A stretch of DNA of 27,602 bases from an uncultured Faecalibacterium sp. GTDB lineage: Bacteria; Bacillota; Clostridia; Oscillospirales; Ruminococcaceae. How positions within the stretch are numbered: position 1 is the stretch's first letter; each line of letters starts with the position of its first letter. The notes beneath the pieces are model-generated. The model made no database searches, was not told the origin of the DNA, and was given only the letters and a program-made list of their open reading frames with translations. The stretch is taken from positions 1 to 27,602 of the forward strand of contig CAKSZM010000017.1 in NCBI GenBank assembly GCA_934525735.1, given 5' to 3'. The position numbers were made by a program, and so were the translations under genes. Shown piece by piece: positions 16,206 to 23,061 of the stretch.

Positions 16206-16234
16206 ATTGTAGCAAATCAATCTCCCGATTTCAA
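16206..16234 (-). promoter_or_regulatory. dcw operon promoter
   Basis: On the minus strand TTGAAA (16229-16234) and TACAAT (16206-16211) are separated by 17 bases. The start site should fall near 16199, so the three MraZ repeats lie at about +5 to +30. Confidence 0.85.
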
Positions 16235-16273
16235 GTGTTTCTCTGCCTGTTCTTGTGGCAAAAATCAACAAAA

Positions 16274-16313
16274 AAAGTCCCTGCAGGCCGTCGTTTTTAC
16301 CTGCAGGGACTTT
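16274..16313. terminator. Terminator of the rsmD transcript
   Basis: AAAGTCCCTGCAGG (16274-16287) and its reverse complement (16300-16313) form a 14-base perfect stem over a 12-base loop. On the minus strand a T run (16271-16276 complement) follows, which ends transcription of the coiled-coil gene before the dcw promoter. Confidence 0.85.
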
Positions 16314-16356
16314 CGTTTTCCCGGGATGTGTAATTTGTGTGTGAAAAGCGCGCGCC

Positions 16357-16818
16357 TCAGCCGTTTTTCTTGGCGTTCTGGCGCAGGTTTGCACGCACCT
16401 TCTTGACCTGAGCCGCATTTTCCACCATGGTTTCCTCGGTGGTCTTGAGCATATTGTCGCAGTAATCGGTCACGGTCTGGCGCAGGGTGCGGGCCTCGGC
16501 CTGCGCCGCACCGGTGATCTCGCCGGCGCGCTGCTGCGCTGCCTTGACGATCTCGGCCTCGCTCACAAGGATGCGGGCGCGCTCCTCCGCCTTTTTCACG
16601 ATGGCCTGTGCCTGCGCATTGGCCGAATCCACGATCTGTGCGCGGTCGTTCACGATCTGCTGGGCCTGCCGCAGCTCACCGGGCAGGTTCTCGCGCACTT
16701 CGTCCAGCAGATTGCGGATCTGCTCCGCATCCACGATCTTCTTGCCGCCGGAAAGAGGCACGTTGGTGCCTTCCTCCACAGCATCTTCAATGGTATCCAA
16801 AAGTTCCTTCACGTTCAT
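16357..16818 (-). CDS. Coiled-coil protein, function unknown
   Basis: A 153-residue soluble protein without signal or membrane segment. The N-terminal third (1-45) is acidic with ELLDTIEDAVEEGTNVPLSGGKKIVDAEQIRNLL split in short helices; from about 46 to 135 it is an Ala/Gln/Glu/Arg-rich helix with coiled-coil character, resembling the peripheral stalk subunit b of ATP synthase. Proteins of this kind near rsmD in Clostridia are often labelled ATPase, but no nucleotide-binding loop is visible, so that label is not supported. DivIVA-like scaffolding is another option. GAGGAGG-type spacing (CAGGAGG) supports ATG 16818. It follows rsmD by 15 bases; coaD, which commonly follows rsmD in Firmicutes, is not found here. 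Confidence 0.8.
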   Translation of the reverse strand: MNVKELLDTIEDAVEEGTNVPLSGGKKIVDAEQIRNLLDEVRENLPGELRQAQQIVNDRAQIVDSANAQAQAIVKKAEERARILVSEAEIVKAAQQRAGEITGAAQAEARTLRQTVTDYCDNMLKTTEETMVENAAQVKKVRANLRQNAKKNG

Positions 16819-16833
16819 AGCGGTTCCTCCTGC

Positions 16834-17409
16834 TCATTCCTCCGCGGGCTGTGCGGGCTGTGCGGGCTGCATGGATTTGGTGTACTTCCACAGCAGCACC
16901 TTGCCGTACTTGTACTGTTTTTGCAGGGTCAGCTCTCCGGCCTGCGCCGGCAGCACGATGCCCGTCTCGCTCTCGCACAGTACGATGCCGCCCGGCGCGG
17001 TGCATTTGTCCACCGCCGGGAGGATCTTTTCCAGCGTACCACCGCGGAAGGGCGGGTCCAGCAGTACGATGTCGAACTGTTCGCGGCAGGCCGAAAGATA
17101 CCGCGCCGCCTCGCCGATGTTCACCCGGCTGCGGTCGAATACGCCGCAGGCCTTGCAGTTGCGCATGACGATGTTCACTGCCTCGCGGTTCTCATCCAGG
17201 AACACGCAGCGCGCAGCGCCGCGGCTCAGCGCTTCGATGCCCAGCTGGCCGCTGCCTGCATACAGGTCCAGCACCCGCGCACCGGGCAGATCGAACTGCA
17301 CGATGCTGAACATGGCCTCCTTCACCTGCGAAAGGGTGGGCCGGGTCACATCCGTACCGGGCAAGGCTTCCAGCCGCCTGCCCCGGGCATCTCCTGCGAT
17401 CACGCGCAT
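16834..17409 (-). CDS. rsmD: 16S rRNA m2G966 methyltransferase RsmD
   Basis: RsmD methylates N2 of G966 in 16S rRNA using S-adenosylmethionine. ATG 17409 has AGAGGAGGA eight bases upstream and gives 191 residues, the normal size; a frame extension to 17484 lacks a ribosome site. Motifs seen are the N-terminal MRVIAGDARGRRL, RPTLSQVKEAMFSI, the SAM loop DLYAGSGQLGIEALS (48-62) and the catalytic DPPF (118-121, the N/DPPY/F type). The tail ends QPAQPAQPAEE, encoded by a three-copy nine-base repeat, and is not part of the fold. It heads a two-gene transcript with the coiled-coil gene and has its own promoter upstream. Confidence 0.95.
   Translation of the reverse strand: MRVIAGDARGRRLEALPGTDVTRPTLSQVKEAMFSIVQFDLPGARVLDLYAGSGQLGIEALSRGAARCVFLDENREAVNIVMRNCKACGVFDRSRVNIGEAARYLSACREQFDIVLLDPPFRGGTLEKILPAVDKCTAPGGIVLCESETGIVLPAQAGELTLQKQYKYGKVLLWKYTKSMQPAQPAQPAEE
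16844..16870. repeat. Three-copy nine-base tandem repeat inside rsmD
   Basis: GCGGGCTGT occurs at 16844-16852 and 16853-16861, and as GCGGGCTGC at 16862-16870. It encodes the QPA repeats at the RsmD C-terminus, so slippage would change only tail length in multiples of three residues. Confidence 0.7.
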
Positions 17410-17466
17410 AGTAGTTCCTCCTCTGCCGGCCGGGTGCCCGGCCGTTTCTGTTTTTCTGTATCCTTT

Positions 17467-17495
17467 ATTATCGCCCGGCAGCATATTTTTGTCAA
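17467..17495 (-). promoter_or_regulatory. Promoter of rsmD
   Basis: On the minus strand TTGACA (17490-17495) and GATAAT (17467-17472) are separated by 17 bases. It lies about 58 bases before the rsmD start. Confidence 0.8.
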
Positions 17496-17516
17496 GAGCC
17501 GCTGTGCTCTTCCGCG

Positions 17517-17545
17517 TTGCGCCGGATGCCGCTTTGTGCTACAAT
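17517..17545 (+). promoter_or_regulatory. Promoter of the flavoprotein gene
   Basis: TTGCGC (17517-17522) and TACAAT (17540-17545) with 17 bases between and an extended -10 TG at 17537-17538. It is divergent from the rsmD promoter, with 21 bases between their -35 boxes. Confidence 0.75.
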
Positions 17546-17604
17546 ATCTGCAGCAGCGCCGGGCATTTGCGGCGCATTTCACTTTGCAAAGGAGAGTATT
17601 TTTC

Positions 17605-18225
17605 ATGAAAGTCCTGCTCATCAACGGCAGCCCCCACGAAAAGGGCTGCACCTATACTGCTCTGTCCCTCATCGCCAAGGAGCTGAATGCCGGCGGCATC
17701 GACACCGAGATCCTGCATGTCGGCGGCAAGCCCGTGGGCGGCTGCATCGGCTGCGGCGGCTGCCGCAAAGGCGAGGGCTGCGTGTTCGGCGGCGTGGTCA
17801 ACGAGGCCATTGAAAAGGCAAAGACCGCCGACGGTTTCGTCTTCGGCAGCCCGGTGCACTACGCTTCGGCCGCCGGCAACATGACCAGCTTCATGGATCG
17901 TCTGGCCTATGCCGGCGGCAAATATCTGGCCTACAAGCCCGCTGCCATCTGCTGTTCGGCCCGCCGCGCCGGCACCACCACCACGCTGGACCAGCTGGTC
18001 AAGTACCCGCAGTTCTTCCACATGCCGCTGGTCAACGGCTCCTACTGGGCCATGGTGCACGGCTCCAACGCCGAGCAGGTGCTGCAGGACGCCGAGGGCT
18101 GCGCTGTAATGCAGGAGCTGGGCCGCAACATGGCATGGCTGCTGCACTGCATCGAGGTCGGCAAGGCCGCCGGGTTTGACCACCCGCAGAACCCGCCCCG
18201 CCCCATGACCAGCTTCATCCGCTGA
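17605..18225 (+). CDS. Iron-sulfur flavoprotein-like NAD(P)H oxidoreductase
   Basis: A 206-residue flavodoxin-fold protein of the NADPH-dependent FMN reductase family. The start MKVLLINGSPHEKGCTYTAL has the FMN phosphate loop (GSPHEKGCT), and GSPVHYASAAGNMTSFMDRL is the second FMN contact. Between them four cysteines at 47, 50, 53 and 59 fit the CX2CX2CX4-7C pattern that holds a 4Fe-4S cluster in archaeal-type iron-sulfur flavoproteins. It may shuttle electrons or reduce quinones, nitro or azo compounds; the partner is unknown. AAAGGAG lies 11 bases before ATG 17605. It has its own promoter and terminator, so it is expressed alone. Confidence 0.85.
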   Translation: MKVLLINGSPHEKGCTYTALSLIAKELNAGGIDTEILHVGGKPVGGCIGCGGCRKGEGCVFGGVVNEAIEKAKTADGFVFGSPVHYASAAGNMTSFMDRLAYAGGKYLAYKPAAICCSARRAGTTTTLDQLVKYPQFFHMPLVNGSYWAMVHGSNAEQVLQDAEGCAVMQELGRNMAWLLHCIEVGKAAGFDHPQNPPRPMTSFIR

Positions 18226-18231
18226 ATCTTC

Positions 18232-18265
18232 CGGAGCTTCCCGTAGTGGGAAGCTCCGTTTTTTT
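18232..18265 (+). terminator. Terminator of the flavoprotein gene
   Basis: CGGAGCTTCCC (18232-18242) pairs perfectly with GGGAAGCTCCG (18248-18258) over five bases and is followed by seven T. It starts seven bases after the stop codon. Confidence 0.92.
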
Positions 18266-18394
18266 GCGCTCTCCCCCGTTTTGTGCCGGAAAATCCGCAA
18301 AAAGGGCAGCAAAACCGTCTTTGCCGTCTTTTTTCGTTCATATCTTTGTGTTACTATAAGATGTAAAGTGATTTGAAAGACGGAGATCCTGCCC

Positions 18395-20782
18395 ATGGAA
18401 CACTACGATTGGAACGAAGGCTGGCTGTTCAGCCCCGCGTTCGACCCGGCGCTCGTGCGCCCGGAGTGCGAACTGCCGCTGGAGCCGGTGCGCATCCCCC
18501 ACACCGTCCGGGTGCTGCCCTACAACTACTGCAACGAAAACGAATACCAGCGCCTGTGCGGCTACCGGCGGGAGTTTTTTGCCCCGAAGGAATGGGAGGG
18601 CCGCACCGTCCTGCTCACCTTCGGCGCAGTCGCCCACGACGCCACCGTTTTCTGCAATGGGCGGCGGTTGTTCCACCATGCCTGCGGCTACACCGCCTTT
18701 ACGGTAGACCTGACCTGTGCGCTGCATCTGGGTCAGAAAAACGTGGTGGCCGTGCGCTGCGACAGCCGCGAAGACCTGAACATCCCGCCCTTCGGCGGGC
18801 AGATCGATTACCTGACCTACGGCGGCATCTACCGCGGCGTCAGTCTGGACATCAAGGAGCCTGCCTATCTGCGGGACGTCTTTATTGAGGCAAAGGCCGA
18901 GGGCGACTTCCGCATCTACACCTCCACGGTGGGCGAGACCGTCGGCTGCACCCTGCAGGCTGAGATCCGCAGCCCCGCCGGGAGCCGGGCCGTGTACAGC
19001 GGCGTGCTTTCGCTGCCCATTACCGGCATCCTGAACGGCGTGCATCCATGGAGCATCGACCACCCCACCCTGTACAGCCTGACCGTGCGGCTCATCCGCC
19101 CCGGCACGGGCGGCCTGCCCGACCGGGTTCTGGACGAAAAGACGGTGCGGTTCGGCTTCCGCACCGTGCAGTTCGTGGCCGGAGGGCTGTATCTGAACGG
19201 TCAGCGTGTGGAGCTGCGGGGCCTGAACCGGCATCAGAGCTATGTCTATCAGGGCTACGCCATGCCGGACAGCATCCAGCGGCTGGACGCCCAGATCCTG
19301 AAAAAAGAGCTGGGCTGCAACGCGGTGCGCACCAGTCATTACCCCCAGAGCCCCGCCTTTCTGGACGCCTGCGACGAGCTGGGTCTGCTGGTGTTCACCG
19401 AGATGCCGGGCTGGCAGTACATCGGCGATGAGAGCTGGAAGGCGCAGGCCCTGCAGAACTGCCGCGAGATGGTATGCCAGTGCCGCAACCATCCCAGTGT
19501 GTTCCTGTGGGGTGCCCGCATCAACGGCAGCGCGGATGACGAAGCCTTCTACAAGCGCACCAATGAAGCCATCCGACGGCTGGATCCCACCCGTCCCACA
19601 GCGGGCGCGCGGAACTTCCGCAAGAGCCAGCTTTTAGAGGATGTGTACGCTTACAACGATTACTCCTACCGGGGCCGCGGCCCCGGCTGCGAGGCCCGCT
19701 CGGCCGTCACGCCGGACACCCGCAAGGGCTACCTCATCAGTGAGTACGGCGGGCAGCAGTTCCCGGCCAAACCCTTCGACGACGAGCCGCACCGTCTGGT
19801 GCAGGCTCTGCGGCTGGCTGCCGTGCTCAACGATTCCATTGCCCAGCAGGGCGTGGCCGGCAGCTTCGGCTGGTGCATGGCCGACTACAACACCCACCGG
19901 GAATTCGGCAGCGGCGACCGCATCTGCTACCACGGCGTGCTGGACATGTTCCGCAACCCGAAGCTTTCCGCCGCCGTCTACGCCAGCCAGAAAACGGCCC
20001 GCGCACCTTCGGACATCGTGATGGAGGTTTCTTCCTCCATGACGCTGGGCGACCTGCCCGGCGGTGCCCCCACAGCCTGCTGGGTGTTCACCAACGCCGA
20101 GAGCGTGCGCCTGTACCGCGGCAATGACTTCATCGCTGAGTTTTCGCCGGACCGCCGGGGACGGTTCGCAGCGCTGCCGCACCCGCCCATCGAAGTCAAT
20201 GATTTCGTCGGTTCCCTGCTGGAAAAATACGAAGGCATGGACCCCGCGTCCTCCCAGCTTGCCGCCGCCATCCTCAATGAGATGCGGCGGGACTCCATGG
20301 AGCTTTCGCCCCTGTCCAAGGCGCGGATGCTTTCGCTGCGGCTGAGCTGGAACGACGTGGTAAGTATGTACTATAAATACGTCGGCGTGCTGGGCGGGCC
20401 TGCATCGGTCTACCGGTTCGAAGCCGTCTGGCACGGGCGCGCCGTCTGCACTGTAGTGCGGGAGCCGGTGCAGAGCGTCCGGCTGGAATGCACCGTGCAC
20501 AACCCCATCCTCACCGACGGCCCCACATGGGACTGCGCCGCCGTCAGCCTGCGCGCCATCGACCAGAACGGCAATCTGCTGCCCTACTGCGGCGAAGCCG
20601 TCCGCCTCAGCGTGGAGGGCCCGGTGCAGATCCTCGGCCCGGACGTCGTGCCCCTGCGGGGCGGCATGGCGGGCACCTACCTTGCCACCACCGGCGAAGC
20701 AGGCCGGGCGGTGCTGCACTGCCGCATGGAAGGCGCGCTGGACACCGAGGCTGCCCTGACCGTGCGCTGCCGGAAAGATTAA
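18395..20782 (+). CDS. Glycoside hydrolase family 2 protein (beta-galactosidase/glucuronidase-like)
   Basis: A 795-residue protein without signal peptide, so cytosolic. Domain order is the GH2 sugar-binding jelly roll (about 1-155), an Ig-like domain (about 155-265), the catalytic TIM barrel starting at LNGQRVELRGLNRHQSY (from about 268) and C-terminal Ig-like domains. The nucleophile fits Glu450 in ISEYGG. The acid/base position, usually NE in WxxxNE or NES in relatives with WGVRINES, reads NGS here (Asn377-Gly378-Ser379), so the general acid seems lost. Segments HPSVFLWG and GSGDRICYHGVLDMFRNPK are typical of one GH2 subgroup. GGAGAT lies nine bases before ATG 18395, and TACTAT (18352-18357) may be a -10 box with no good -35. 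No transporter adjoins it, and the substrate cannot be named. Confidence 0.85.
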   Translation: MEHYDWNEGWLFSPAFDPALVRPECELPLEPVRIPHTVRVLPYNYCNENEYQRLCGYRREFFAPKEWEGRTVLLTFGAVAHDATVFCNGRRLFHHACGYTAFTVDLTCALHLGQKNVVAVRCDSREDLNIPPFGGQIDYLTYGGIYRGVSLDIKEPAYLRDVFIEAKAEGDFRIYTSTVGETVGCTLQAEIRSPAGSRAVYSGVLSLPITGILNGVHPWSIDHPTLYSLTVRLIRPGTGGLPDRVLDEKTVRFGFRTVQFVAGGLYLNGQRVELRGLNRHQSYVYQGYAMPDSIQRLDAQILKKELGCNAVRTSHYPQSPAFLDACDELGLLVFTEMPGWQYIGDESWKAQALQNCREMVCQCRNHPSVFLWGARINGSADDEAFYKRTNEAIRRLDPTRPTAGARNFRKSQLLEDVYAYNDYSYRGRGPGCEARSAVTPDTRKGYLISEYGGQQFPAKPFDDEPHRLVQALRLAAVLNDSIAQQGVAGSFGWCMADYNTHREFGSGDRICYHGVLDMFRNPKLSAAVYASQKTARAPSDIVMEVSSSMTLGDLPGGAPTACWVFTNAESVRLYRGNDFIAEFSPDRRGRFAALPHPPIEVNDFVGSLLEKYEGMDPASSQLAAAILNEMRRDSMELSPLSKARMLSLRLSWNDVVSMYYKYVGVLGGPASVYRFEAVWHGRAVCTVVREPVQSVRLECTVHNPILTDGPTWDCAAVSLRAIDQNGNLLPYCGEAVRLSVEGPVQILGPDVVPLRGGMAGTYLATTGEAGRAVLHCRMEGALDTEAALTVRCRKD

Positions 20783-20861
20783 ATGCCGTCCCTTCATGAT
20801 AGATTTGCACTCTGTTCAAAATTTCATCATGGTTGGCTGGTATGCTGAAAGCATGAAAAAG

Positions 20862-20883
20862 CGCGGGCCGCTGCGCCCGTTTT
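20862..20883 (+). terminator. Weak terminator-like hairpin upstream of the zinc-ribbon gene
   Basis: CGGGC (20864-20868) and GCCCG (20875-20879) form a short stem with four T after it and five A before it. It lies 80 bases after the GH2 stop and 30 bases before the next start. The short stem makes this a weak call. A small inverted repeat ATGCT-GAA-AGCAT precedes it (20842-20854). Confidence 0.4.
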
Positions 20884-20912
20884 CAATCTGAGACAAAAAG
20901 GATGCAGGATCT

Positions 20913-21308
20913 ATGAAAGAAAAATTCCGTCAGTTCATGATCGGCCGCTACGGCACCGATGGTCTGAATCAGGCTCTGAGCATTGCTTCCATCGTGATGC
21001 TGCTCATCTCCCTGCTCACCCGCATCAGCCTGTTCACATGGGCGGGCGTGGTGCTGCTGGTGCTGTGCTATTACCGCTCGCTGAGCCGCAACATCTCCAA
21101 GCGCACCGAAGAGAATTATAAATACTACACCATTAAGGACCGTGTGGACCGCAAATTTCAGGATCTGAAGGATCAGTGGGCAAACCGCAAGGTCTACCAC
21201 TACTACCGCTGCCCCAAGTGCCGCCAGAAACTGCGCGTGCCCCGGGGCCGGGGCCGCATCCAGATCTCCTGCCCCCGCTGCGGCACCCAGTTTATCAAGA
21301 AGAGCTGA
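20913..21308 (+). CDS. Small membrane protein with C-terminal zinc ribbon
   Basis: A 131-residue protein of unknown function. Two membrane segments lie at about 20-37 and 41-54 (SIASIVMLLISLL and FTWAGVVLLVLCYY). A basic linker rich in Lys, Arg and Tyr follows (about 55-95), and the end is a zinc ribbon with CPKC and CPRC pairs (about 100-125) and the sequence QKLRVPRGRGRIQISCPRCG, so it faces the cytosol as a metal-structured adaptor. The layout fits a membrane anchor that recruits a partner. The next gene starts three bases after its stop, so translation is coupled with the DUF5685-type protein, and a J-domain gene follows. ATG 20913 is preceded by AAAAAGGATGCAGGA, giving an adequate ribosome site. 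Confidence 0.8.
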   Translation: MKEKFRQFMIGRYGTDGLNQALSIASIVMLLISLLTRISLFTWAGVVLLVLCYYRSLSRNISKRTEENYKYYTIKDRVDRKFQDLKDQWANRKVYHYYRCPKCRQKLRVPRGRGRIQISCPRCGTQFIKKS

Positions 21309-21311
21309 GCC

Positions 21312-22169
21312 ATGTTTGGTTATGTAGTTCCGAATCAGGCCGCGCTTTCCGACGAAGCGCAGAAACGCTACCGGACCGCCTACTGCGGGCTGTGCCGCCG
21401 CATCGACGCGCTGCACGGACTGCGGGGGCGGTTCACACTGAGCTACGACCTGACCTTTCTGAATCTGCTGCTGTGCAGCCTGTATGAGGGCGAGACCGAA
21501 GCCTCCGCCGGCCGCGGCCGCTGCCCGGTGCACCCCATTCGCGGCGTGGACTGGCGGGCCGACGGCCCCACCGACTACTGCGCCGACCTGAGCGTGGCGC
21601 TGCACTACTACAATGCCGAGGACAAGTGGAAGGACGACCATAATCTTCTGGGTCTTGGTTACGAAAAGCTGCTCACCGGATGCCGCGCGGACGCCGAAGC
21701 CCGCTGGCCCCGGCAGTGCGGTGCCATCCGCGCCTGCCTTGACCGGCTGGCGGAGTACGAAGCCGCCGGGAGCGAGGATCTGGACGCCGTCTCCGGCTGC
21801 TTCGGCGAGCTGATGGCGGAGCTGTTCGACTATAAGCAGGATCACTGGTCGCCGGAGCTGCGCAGCATCGGGTTCCATCTGGGCAAGTTCATCTATCTGC
21901 TGGACGCCTACGATGACCTTGAGCGGGACAAGTGCAAAGGCGCTTACAATCCGCTCAAAACCCTGAGCACCCAGCCCGGCTACGAAGAAGAGATGAAGGA
22001 GATCTTTGAGCTGCTGCTGGCCCGGTGCGCACAGAGCTTTGAGCGCCTGCCCTGCGTGGAGGACGCCGACCTTTTGCGCAACATCCTGTATTCCGGCGTA
22101 TGGCTGAAATACAACTGCAAGACAGAGAAGGACGCCCGGAAAAACGGCCGCTCCGACAGTCCTGCTTGA
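21312..22169 (+). CDS. DUF5685-type protein
   Basis: A 285-residue, mostly helical protein whose opening MFGYVVPNQAALSDE and YCGLCRR (Cys 25 and 28) match the DUF5685 family of Clostridia; its function is not known. Two acidic motifs stand out: DKWKD (104-108) and DDLERDKCKGAYNP (201-214), the latter with Asp202 and Asp206. Both are DxxxD, and the second is followed by K-G-x-Y-N-P, which recalls the DxxxD...GRxYLP signature of squalene/phytoene synthase-like proteins. This is a resemblance seen by eye, not a proof of function. The gene sits three bases after the membrane zinc-ribbon gene, with GAAGAGCTGAGCC before ATG 21312, and a J-domain gene follows. No signal peptide is seen. Confidence 0.75.
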   Translation: MFGYVVPNQAALSDEAQKRYRTAYCGLCRRIDALHGLRGRFTLSYDLTFLNLLLCSLYEGETEASAGRGRCPVHPIRGVDWRADGPTDYCADLSVALHYYNAEDKWKDDHNLLGLGYEKLLTGCRADAEARWPRQCGAIRACLDRLAEYEAAGSEDLDAVSGCFGELMAELFDYKQDHWSPELRSIGFHLGKFIYLLDAYDDLERDKCKGAYNPLKTLSTQPGYEEEMKEIFELLLARCAQSFERLPCVEDADLLRNILYSGVWLKYNCKTEKDARKNGRSDSPA

Positions 22170-22194
22170 TTTTTATACGGAAATACGGTAGACT
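22166..22194 (+). promoter_or_regulatory. Promoter of the J-domain gene
   Basis: TTGATT (22166-22171) and TAGACT (22189-22194) with 17 bases between, overlapping the end of the DUF5685-type gene. It suggests that the J-domain gene can also be transcribed alone. Confidence 0.5.
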
Positions 22195-22203
22195 GATAAC
22201 ATT

Positions 22204-22223
22204 ATGCGGCGCTGCGGCCGCAT
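22204..22223 (+). other. Leader hairpin before the J-domain gene
   Basis: ATGCGGC (22204-22210) pairs with GCCGCAT (22217-22223) over six bases, 26 bases before the start codon and upstream of the GTGAGGAAG ribosome site. No T run follows, so it is a 5' leader structure rather than a terminator. Confidence 0.5.
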
Positions 22224-22249
22224 GAAATGAGACGTGAGGAAGTATATCC

Positions 22250-22999
22250 ATGAGAGATCCCTATGAGGTGCTGGGCATTTCGCGCAGCGCAAGCGATGAC
22301 GAGATCAAAAAAGCATACCGCGCCAAGTGCAAGCGCTGGCACCCGGACCTGAACCCCAACGACCCCACCGCCGAGGAGCATTTCAAGGAAGTGCAGGCTG
22401 CCTATGACGCCATCACCAAGGGCGAGGCCAATGGCCCGCAGGGCGGCAGTCCCTACGGCGGATATCAGCAGGGCGGCTACGGCCAGCAGAACTACCGGCA
22501 GCAGGGATATCAGAACGGATACGGCGGCTTTGACGGATTTGACGGTTTCGACCCCTTTGGGTTCGGATTCGGTTTCGGCGGCTACCAGCAGGGCTACGGT
22601 CCGCAGGGCGGCGCCAGCTACTCCGGCTCGGACAGCCCGGAGATGCAGGCTGCCCGCAACTTTGTTGCCAACGGCCGCTATGCGGAGGCCCGCCGCGTGC
22701 TGGACAGCATGACCGGCCGCAACGCCCGGTGGTATTATCTTTCCTCCCTTGCCAATCAGGGGCTGGGCAACAGCATCGATGCGCTGCAGGACGCCCGCCG
22801 CGCCGTGCAGCTGGATCCCAACAACACCGAGTACCAGATGCACCTGCGCCGGATGCAGAACCCCGGCCAGACCTACCGCACCGCCCAGACCACCTACACC
22901 CGCCCCGGTGGGCTGATGCAGTGGTGCTGGAGCATGATCCTGCTGAATCTGCTGTGCAACTGCTGCTGCGGCGGCTGGGGCTTCCGCTTCCGCATGTAA
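22250..22999 (+). CDS. J-domain protein with low-complexity middle and Cys-rich hydrophobic end
   Basis: A 249-residue co-chaperone-like protein that should stimulate DnaK-type ATPases. The J domain covers about 1-58 with HPD at 31-33. It lacks the zinc-finger and C-terminal domains of DnaJ, so it is a type III J protein. Residues 61-129 are a Gly/Gln/Tyr/Phe-rich, prion-like stretch (GGYQQGG and GFGFGFGG repeats). Residues 130-200 look like TPR helices ([17 protein letters not shown]). The end (221-249) is hydrophobic with five cysteines (226, 236, 238-240) in [18 protein letters not shown], which may insert in the membrane or bind metal. It is the third gene of the group with the zinc-ribbon and DUF5685-type genes. 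GAGGAAG lies nine bases upstream of ATG 22250. Confidence 0.88.
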   Translation: MRDPYEVLGISRSASDDEIKKAYRAKCKRWHPDLNPNDPTAEEHFKEVQAAYDAITKGEANGPQGGSPYGGYQQGGYGQQNYRQQGYQNGYGGFDGFDGFDPFGFGFGFGGYQQGYGPQGGASYSGSDSPEMQAARNFVANGRYAEARRVLDSMTGRNARWYYLSSLANQGLGNSIDALQDARRAVQLDPNNTEYQMHLRRMQNPGQTYRTAQTTYTRPGGLMQWCWSMILLNLLCNCCCGGWGFRFRM

Positions 23000-23009
23000 A
23001 CTGCAGCAT

Positions 23010-23049
23010 AAAAAATATCCCGCGCTGGCATCAGCGCGGGATATTTTTT
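23010..23049. terminator. Bidirectional terminator after the J-domain gene
   Basis: An 18-base perfect stem (23010-23027 with 23032-23049) over the loop GCAT, with six A on the left and six T on the right. It serves the J-domain gene (+) and the secreted-protein gene (-). Confidence 0.93.
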
Positions 23050-23061
23050 GCTTTTTATCGG

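Noticed and set aside
22403..22620. Repetitive sequence in the J-domain gene that could suggest a tandem repeat or CRISPR-like array
   Set aside because: The repeats are short and irregular and encode the Gly/Gln/Tyr-rich stretch in frame.
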